The position numbers and the translations under genes were made by a program. The notes under the pieces are model-generated. The model worked only from the letters and a program-made list of their open reading frames with translations, did no database searches and was not told the DNA's origin. From Arenimonas sp. (GTDB taxonomy: Bacteria; Pseudomonadota; Gammaproteobacteria; Xanthomonadales; Xanthomonadaceae), in NCBI RefSeq assembly GCF_022842045.1, contig NZ_JALHQI010000010.1:1-33684 (forward strand): DNA of 33,684 bases. Direction: 5' to 3'. Shown here piece by piece: positions 29,243 through 33,684 of this stretch. Each line of letters opens with the position of its first letter. Position 1 is the first letter of the stretch.

Positions 29243-30313
29243 ATGACCCTGATCCTGTTCCTGGCCGGCCTGGCGCTGTTGATTTTCGGCGCCGACCTTC
29301 TGGTTCGCGGCGCGTCCCGCCTGTCGCTGTCACTGGGCATCGCGCCTCTGGTGGTCGGCCTGACGGTCGTCGCCTTCGGCACCAGCGCCCCCGAGTTGGC
29401 CGTCTCCGTGAAAGGCGCGCTCGACGGCCAGACAGACATCGCCCTGGGCAATGTAGTGGGCAGCAACATCCTCAACGTGCTGCTCATCCTGGGCCTGTCC
29501 GCCCTGCTGGCCCCGCTGGTGGTGGACCGCCAGCTGATCCGCCAGGAAGTGCCGATCCTGATCGGCCTGAGCGCCCTGGTGGGCTGGATGGCGATGGACC
29601 TGCGCATCTCGTTCGCCGAAGGCGGCGTGCTGGTGGCGCTGCTGGTGGCCTACACCCTGCTGCTTTACTTCCAGGGCCGCAGTGCCCCGGCCGAGGAAAT
29701 GGCCGACGAGCTGCTGCCCGCCGCACCCGGCCTGATGGCGAAGACGCCGGTACAGCTGCTGATGGTCGCGATCGGCCTGGGCATGCTGGTGCTCGGTTCG
29801 CAATGGCTGGTGGACTCGGCCACGGTGTTCGCCACCGCGCTGGGCGTGAGCGAACTGGTGATCGGCCTGACCATCGTCTCGCTGGGCACTTCGATGCCGG
29901 AAGTCGCCACCTCGGTCGTCGCCGCCCTGCGCGGCGAGCGCGAGATCGCGGTCGGCAACGTGATGGGCAGCAACATCTTCAACCTGGTCTGCGTGCTGGG
30001 CATCAGCTCGATGGTGTCCGGCACCGGGCTGACGGTGCCGCCGGCGCTGCTGGCCTTCGACCTGCCGGTGATGATCGCGGTGGCGGTGGCGCTGCTGCCG
30101 GTGCTGTTCACCGGCCACCGGATCGCGCGCTGGGAAGGCGGCGTGTTCCTGGGCTACTACGTGGCCTACACCGTCTACCTGGTGCTGTACGCCCAGGAGC
30201 ACGACGCTCTGGACGAATACAGCCTGGTGATGCGCACGGTGGTGATCCCGCTCACGGTGATCACGCTGGGCGTGGTGGCGGTCCGCGAACTCCGCCACCG
30301 ACGCCGCGCCTGA
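29243..30313 (+). CDS. CaCA-family calcium/sodium antiporter, copy 2
   Basis: A 356-residue paralogue of the upstream antiporter, identical in length and nearly identical at the N-terminus (MTLILFLAGLALLIFGADLL). The ion-binding motifs are kept: GTSAPELAVS, LGTSMPEVATS and the alpha-2 GSNIFN. The alpha-1 GSNIFN is GSNILN here. Whether that one change alters ion choice cannot be told by eye. Codons are strongly G/C-ending like the rest of the window. The stop lies 3 nt from the converging hemJ stop. Confidence 0.92.
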   Translation: MTLILFLAGLALLIFGADLLVRGASRLSLSLGIAPLVVGLTVVAFGTSAPELAVSVKGALDGQTDIALGNVVGSNILNVLLILGLSALLAPLVVDRQLIRQEVPILIGLSALVGWMAMDLRISFAEGGVLVALLVAYTLLLYFQGRSAPAEEMADELLPAAPGLMAKTPVQLLMVAIGLGMLVLGSQWLVDSATVFATALGVSELVIGLTIVSLGTSMPEVATSVVAALRGEREIAVGNVMGSNIFNLVCVLGISSMVSGTGLTVPPALLAFDLPVMIAVAVALLPVLFTGHRIARWEGGVFLGYYVAYTVYLVLYAQEHDALDEYSLVMRTVVIPLTVITLGVVAVRELRHRRRA

Positions 30314-30316
30314 CCC

Positions 30317-30736
30317 TCAGAACGGTTTGAAATAGACCAGCCAGAGGATCGGCACCAGCAGCACCAGCGGCACCTCGTTGAACCAGCGCAGGGCCGTGGG
30401 CGACGGCAGCTTGCCGCCGGCCGCGGCCTTGCGGATCCAGCGGCCGGTGACGATGAAGTGGCCCAGCATCAGCAGCACCAGGGTCAGCTTCGGGTGCAGC
30501 CAGCCGCCCGCGATGCCGAAGTGCATCCACAGCGCCAGGCCCAGCAGCAGGGCGATGCCGAACATCACGTGCCCGAAGCGATACAGCCGTGCGCCCATCA
30601 GCGCCAGCCGCGCGCGCACGGCCGGCTCGTCGCCGGCTTCGGCCAGGTTGACCAGGATGCGCGGCAAGTAGAACACCGTGGCCATCCAGGAAATCACGAA
30701 CAGCACGTGGAAGAGCTTGGTCCAGAGGTAGGCCAT
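30317..30736 (-). CDS. hemJ: Protoporphyrinogen IX oxidase HemJ (CopD family)
   Basis: A 139-residue inner-membrane protein that oxidises protoporphyrinogen IX to protoporphyrin IX in haem synthesis. The family N-terminus KLFHVLFVISWMATVFYLPRI includes His10, a proposed haem ligand. Four hydrophobic helices are visible, with HPKLTLVLLMLGHF in the third and RWFNEVPLVLLVPILWLV at the end. Length matches HemJ. It lies 33 nt downstream of the M48 lipoprotein gene on the same strand and may be co-transcribed with it. Confidence 0.88.
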   Translation of the reverse strand: MAYLWTKLFHVLFVISWMATVFYLPRILVNLAEAGDEPAVRARLALMGARLYRFGHVMFGIALLLGLALWMHFGIAGGWLHPKLTLVLLMLGHFIVTGRWIRKAAAGGKLPSPTALRWFNEVPLVLLVPILWLVYFKPF

Positions 30737-30769
30737 AGGGTCTCGGATCTCGTGGCGGGTAGGTTGGCG

Positions 30770-31564
30770 TCAGCGGCAGTTCGGGCGGCGGCCGGCCGCG
30801 CGCGCCTGCTCGTAGGCCGGCATCAGCGAGGGCGCGGCCGCGGCCAGGGTCTGGATGCGGCGCTGCGGATCGGGGTGGGTGGACAACCAGGCCGGCGGAC
30901 GGGCGCCACCGGCCTGCTTCTGCATGTTTTCCCACAGCGCGGCGGCGGCGCGCGGGTCGAAGCCCGCGTTCGCCATGTAGCGCTGGCCCAGCACGTCGGC
31001 TTCGGTTTCATGCTGGCGCGAGAACGGCAGCGCGATGCCGGCCTGCGCGCCCAGGCCCAGCAGGCCCAGCAGCTGCTGGCGTTGGCCACCGGTGGCGGAG
31101 TTGAGCACCTGCAGCGCGGCGTCGGTGGCGAACTGGTTGGACACGCGTTCGGCGGCATGGCGCGAGGTGACGTGGCCCAGCTCGTGGCCGATGACCGAGG
31201 CCAGCTGGTCCTGGTTGGCGGCGACCTTCAGCAGGCCGGTGTGCACGCCGACCTTACCGCCCGGCAGCGCGAAGGCGTTGGCGCTGGCGTCGTCGATCAG
31301 CGCCACTTCCCAGGGCTTGCTGCGGGCCGGCTCGGGCAACTGCGCGATCAGGGCGCGGGCCACGCAGTTCACGTAGCGGGTGGAGGCCGCATCGCCGGAA
31401 ATCTTGCCGCCGGCCTTGACCTGGGCGAAGGCGGTGGCGCCCATGCGGTCCATGTCGGCGTCGCCCACCAGGATCAGCTGGGAGCGGCCGGTGGGCGTGG
31501 TGGTGCAGGCGGCGGCAAGGCCAAGGGTAAGCAGGGCGGCGAGCTTCACGGGGCGCAGGCGCAT
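30770..31564 (-). CDS. M48-family metalloprotease lipoprotein
   Basis: A 264-residue zinc protease, probably periplasmic and membrane-anchored. A signal with lipobox-like AAAC (Cys20) is followed by the M48 domain. HELGH (127-131) binds zinc, Glu188 in HETEAD is the likely third ligand, and WLSTHPDPQRRI is the family C-terminal motif. It resembles E. coli LoiP (YggG), which cleaves envelope proteins. The ATG at 31564 is chosen because AAGGAG sits about 9 nt upstream; an upstream in-frame ATG lacks one. It is divergent from the DeaD-like helicase gene and upstream of hemJ. Confidence 0.9.
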   Translation of the reverse strand: MRLRPVKLAALLTLGLAAACTTTPTGRSQLILVGDADMDRMGATAFAQVKAGGKISGDAASTRYVNCVARALIAQLPEPARSKPWEVALIDDASANAFALPGGKVGVHTGLLKVAANQDQLASVIGHELGHVTSRHAAERVSNQFATDAALQVLNSATGGQRQQLLGLLGLGAQAGIALPFSRQHETEADVLGQRYMANAGFDPRAAAALWENMQKQAGGARPPAWLSTHPDPQRRIQTLAAAAPSLMPAYEQARAAGRRPNCR

Positions 31565-31659
31565 GGGGGAGACTCCTTCCGGGATCGGGCCCCATGATTG
31601 GCGCATCGCCCCGAGGCCGCAAGCCGGGCCCGGTTCAGGTGCCTGAAGCGCCGCTGGGG

Positions 31660-31665
31660 TACAAT
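31660..31665 (+). promoter_or_regulatory. Candidate -10 element of the DeaD-like gene
   Basis: TACAAT, one mismatch from TATAAT, lies 81 nt before the helicase ATG, giving a leader of about 75 nt. No good -35 box at 16-18 nt was found. Confidence 0.45.
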
Positions 31666-31745
31666 CCCGCGCCTTCTTCGTGTCCGTGGTGTGCCGGTAT
31701 GCGAAGTCTTCCCGATTCAATCGGACCCAGACCTACGGACTCCCC

Positions 31746-33644
<1,899 letters not shown>

Positions 33645-33684
33645 GCCCTGCCCTTCGCATCACCCGAGTGGCGCCGTCGTCACC

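Overview
The window is high-GC chromosomal DNA from a gammaproteobacterium, most likely a Xanthomonadaceae/Lysobacteraceae member (Lysobacter, Luteimonas or Pseudoxanthomonas type). The evidence is the gene order pyrG-kdsA-eno-ftsB-ispD-ispF-truD next to surE-pcm-nlpD, ParE of the topoisomerase IV type, CopD-like HemJ, dense 4-nt start/stop overlaps and protein sequence style. No rRNA, tRNA, CRISPR, prophage or insertion sequence was seen. The genus call is inference; the gene calls rest on motifs and lengths.

Left part (1-9950, mostly minus strand): a housekeeping block read right to left. It runs pyrG, kdsA, a small unknown membrane protein, eno, ftsB, ispD, a 10-bp-phased inverted repeat, ispF and truD. 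A plus-strand Smr gene then interrupts it, and surE, pcm, a YqaA/DedA-like gene and nlpD (cut by the window edge) follow. It covers CTP, Kdo, glycolysis, division, isoprenoid precursors, tRNA modification and protein repair.

Centre (10093-17711, plus strand): parE, then a 369-nt regulatory gap and a tightly overlapping six-gene operon (12352-17711). The gap holds a perfect 10-3-10 palindrome and a near-perfect sigma-54 (-24/-12) promoter. The operon encodes a pilin-like secreted protein, a second cysteine-bearing pilin-like protein, a small periplasmic protein, a two-domain Ig-like chaperone, a 661-residue outer-membrane beta-barrel with a C-terminal repeat-type domain, and a six-cysteine secreted protein that could be a tip adhesin. 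The order parallels archaic chaperone-usher pili (three subunit-sized genes, chaperone, usher, adhesin), but the proteins look divergent and the usher is short. This is the best candidate in the window for a poorly described system.

Right part (17708-33644): metabolism and envelope genes. They include an N-formylglutamate amidohydrolase-like enzyme paired with a DadA-like oxidase, a DUF418 membrane protein, SlyD, an NlpC/P60 lipoprotein, and a YbaN/thioesterase/YkvA set. After these come RhlE with a long leader and a clear terminator, a small membrane protein, an EamA exporter, a dicarboxylate/amino-acid symporter, two tandem duplicated Ca2+/Na+ antiporters with duplicated promoters, HemJ, an M48 lipoprotein protease, and a DeaD/CsdA-type helicase.
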